Assembly: GCA_910575555.1 (NCBI GenBank)
Contig: CAJTFX010000021.1
Location: forward strand, 16,556 to 80,555
Source: Lachnospiraceae bacterium
GTDB taxonomy: Bacteria > Bacillota > Clostridia > Lachnospirales > Lachnospiraceae
Direction: 5' to 3'
Length of the DNA stretch: 64,000 bases
Under the pieces are notes generated by a model, which was given only the letters and a program-made list of their open reading frames with translations, was not told where the DNA came from and did not search any database. A program made the position numbers and the translations under genes. How positions within the stretch are numbered: the first letter of the stretch is position 1; every line of letters starts with the position of its first letter. Shown in pieces: positions 63,895-64,000 of this stretch.

Positions 63895-64000
63895 GTCGGG
63901 TAGGTCAGCGGTATTACTACCGCCTTCCCCCCTAAGAACCGTACGTGAGAGTTTCCCCTCATACGGCTCAAGCACTTATAAACCCTGTTGTTCTAACAGA
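63895..64000 (-). mobile_element. 3' end of a group II intron (domains V and VI)
   Basis: On the minus strand a 34-base hairpin (63969-63936) has the domain V signature GAGCCGTAT, a GAAA tetraloop, and TACGGTTC. Next is a domain VI-type hairpin (GGCGGTA ... TACCGCT) with a bulged A region and an end in CCCGAC (A-C at the splice site, 63895). The intron-encoded protein and domains I-IV lie outside the window. Confidence 0.88.

Overview
The window looks like a stretch of a Lachnospiraceae-type (Clostridia) gut bacterium chromosome carrying a large, composite mobile region. Supporting points are the panB/C/D cluster with a panG-like gene, a GntR/LacI-controlled mannoside locus, strong AGGAGG-type ribosome sites, tandem large serine recombinases, an agr-type peptide quorum system and a ruminococcin-C-like sactipeptide precursor. 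No rRNA, tRNA or CRISPR array was seen, and the species cannot be fixed from the sequence.

Left part (1-18100), ordinary chromosome: a minus-strand pantothenate operon (panG-like, panB, panC, panD, then the start of another gene); a plus-strand mannoside locus (GntR/LacI regulator, lipoprotein sugar-binding protein, two permeases, GH125 and GH38 alpha-mannosidases, AGE-family epimerase) fitting uptake and breakdown of alpha-mannosides such as trimmed N-glycans or yeast mannan; a secreted ZmpA/B/C-type zinc endopeptidase; and a small EamA transporter.

Middle part (18168-31365), recombination modules: two 178-bp direct repeats (about 90% identical) bracket a RhuM-family gene and a large HD-phosphohydrolase/GHKL-ATPase protein. 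The right repeat runs into the 3' end of the last of three tandem large serine recombinases. A MazF toxin, a recombinase-like gene without the catalytic serine, a palindromic repeat family, a very hairpin-rich probable structured RNA, and a tyrosine recombinase follow.

Conflict and peptide island (31471-60624, visibly AT-rich): (i) a ComEC-like metallo-beta-lactamase protein followed by a 1928-residue protein with a trypsin-like head, TPR-like helices and a PIN-like segment; (ii) a cassette in which a TIR gene plus a P-loop/TPR gene converge on a radical-SAM aminomutase plus an ATP-grasp ligase, both operons preceded by the same 90-bp sequence in the same relative orientation, built of GGATAA-N7-TTATCC palindromes; (iii) small HTH regulators; (iv) a complete agr locus including an AgrD peptide gene of 51 codons; (v) a sactipeptide cluster with rSAM/SPASM enzyme, five-cysteine precursor, ABC exporter, BlaI/BlaR1-like pair with a recognisable BlaI-type promoter, an ABC-2 immunity-type transporter, a lipoprotein and an M16-type peptidase.

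Right end (60880-64000), conjugative-element backbone: two-domain SpoVG protein, two tandem paralogous small proteins, a sortase, and the C-terminal exon of a large helicase/methylase-type protein interrupted by a group II intron whose domain V is visible. The best candidate for an undescribed system is the TIR/ATPase + aminomutase/ATP-grasp cassette with its shared operator arrays; the agr-linked sactipeptide cluster and the structured RNA come next. All assignments come from reading motifs by eye; no database search was run.
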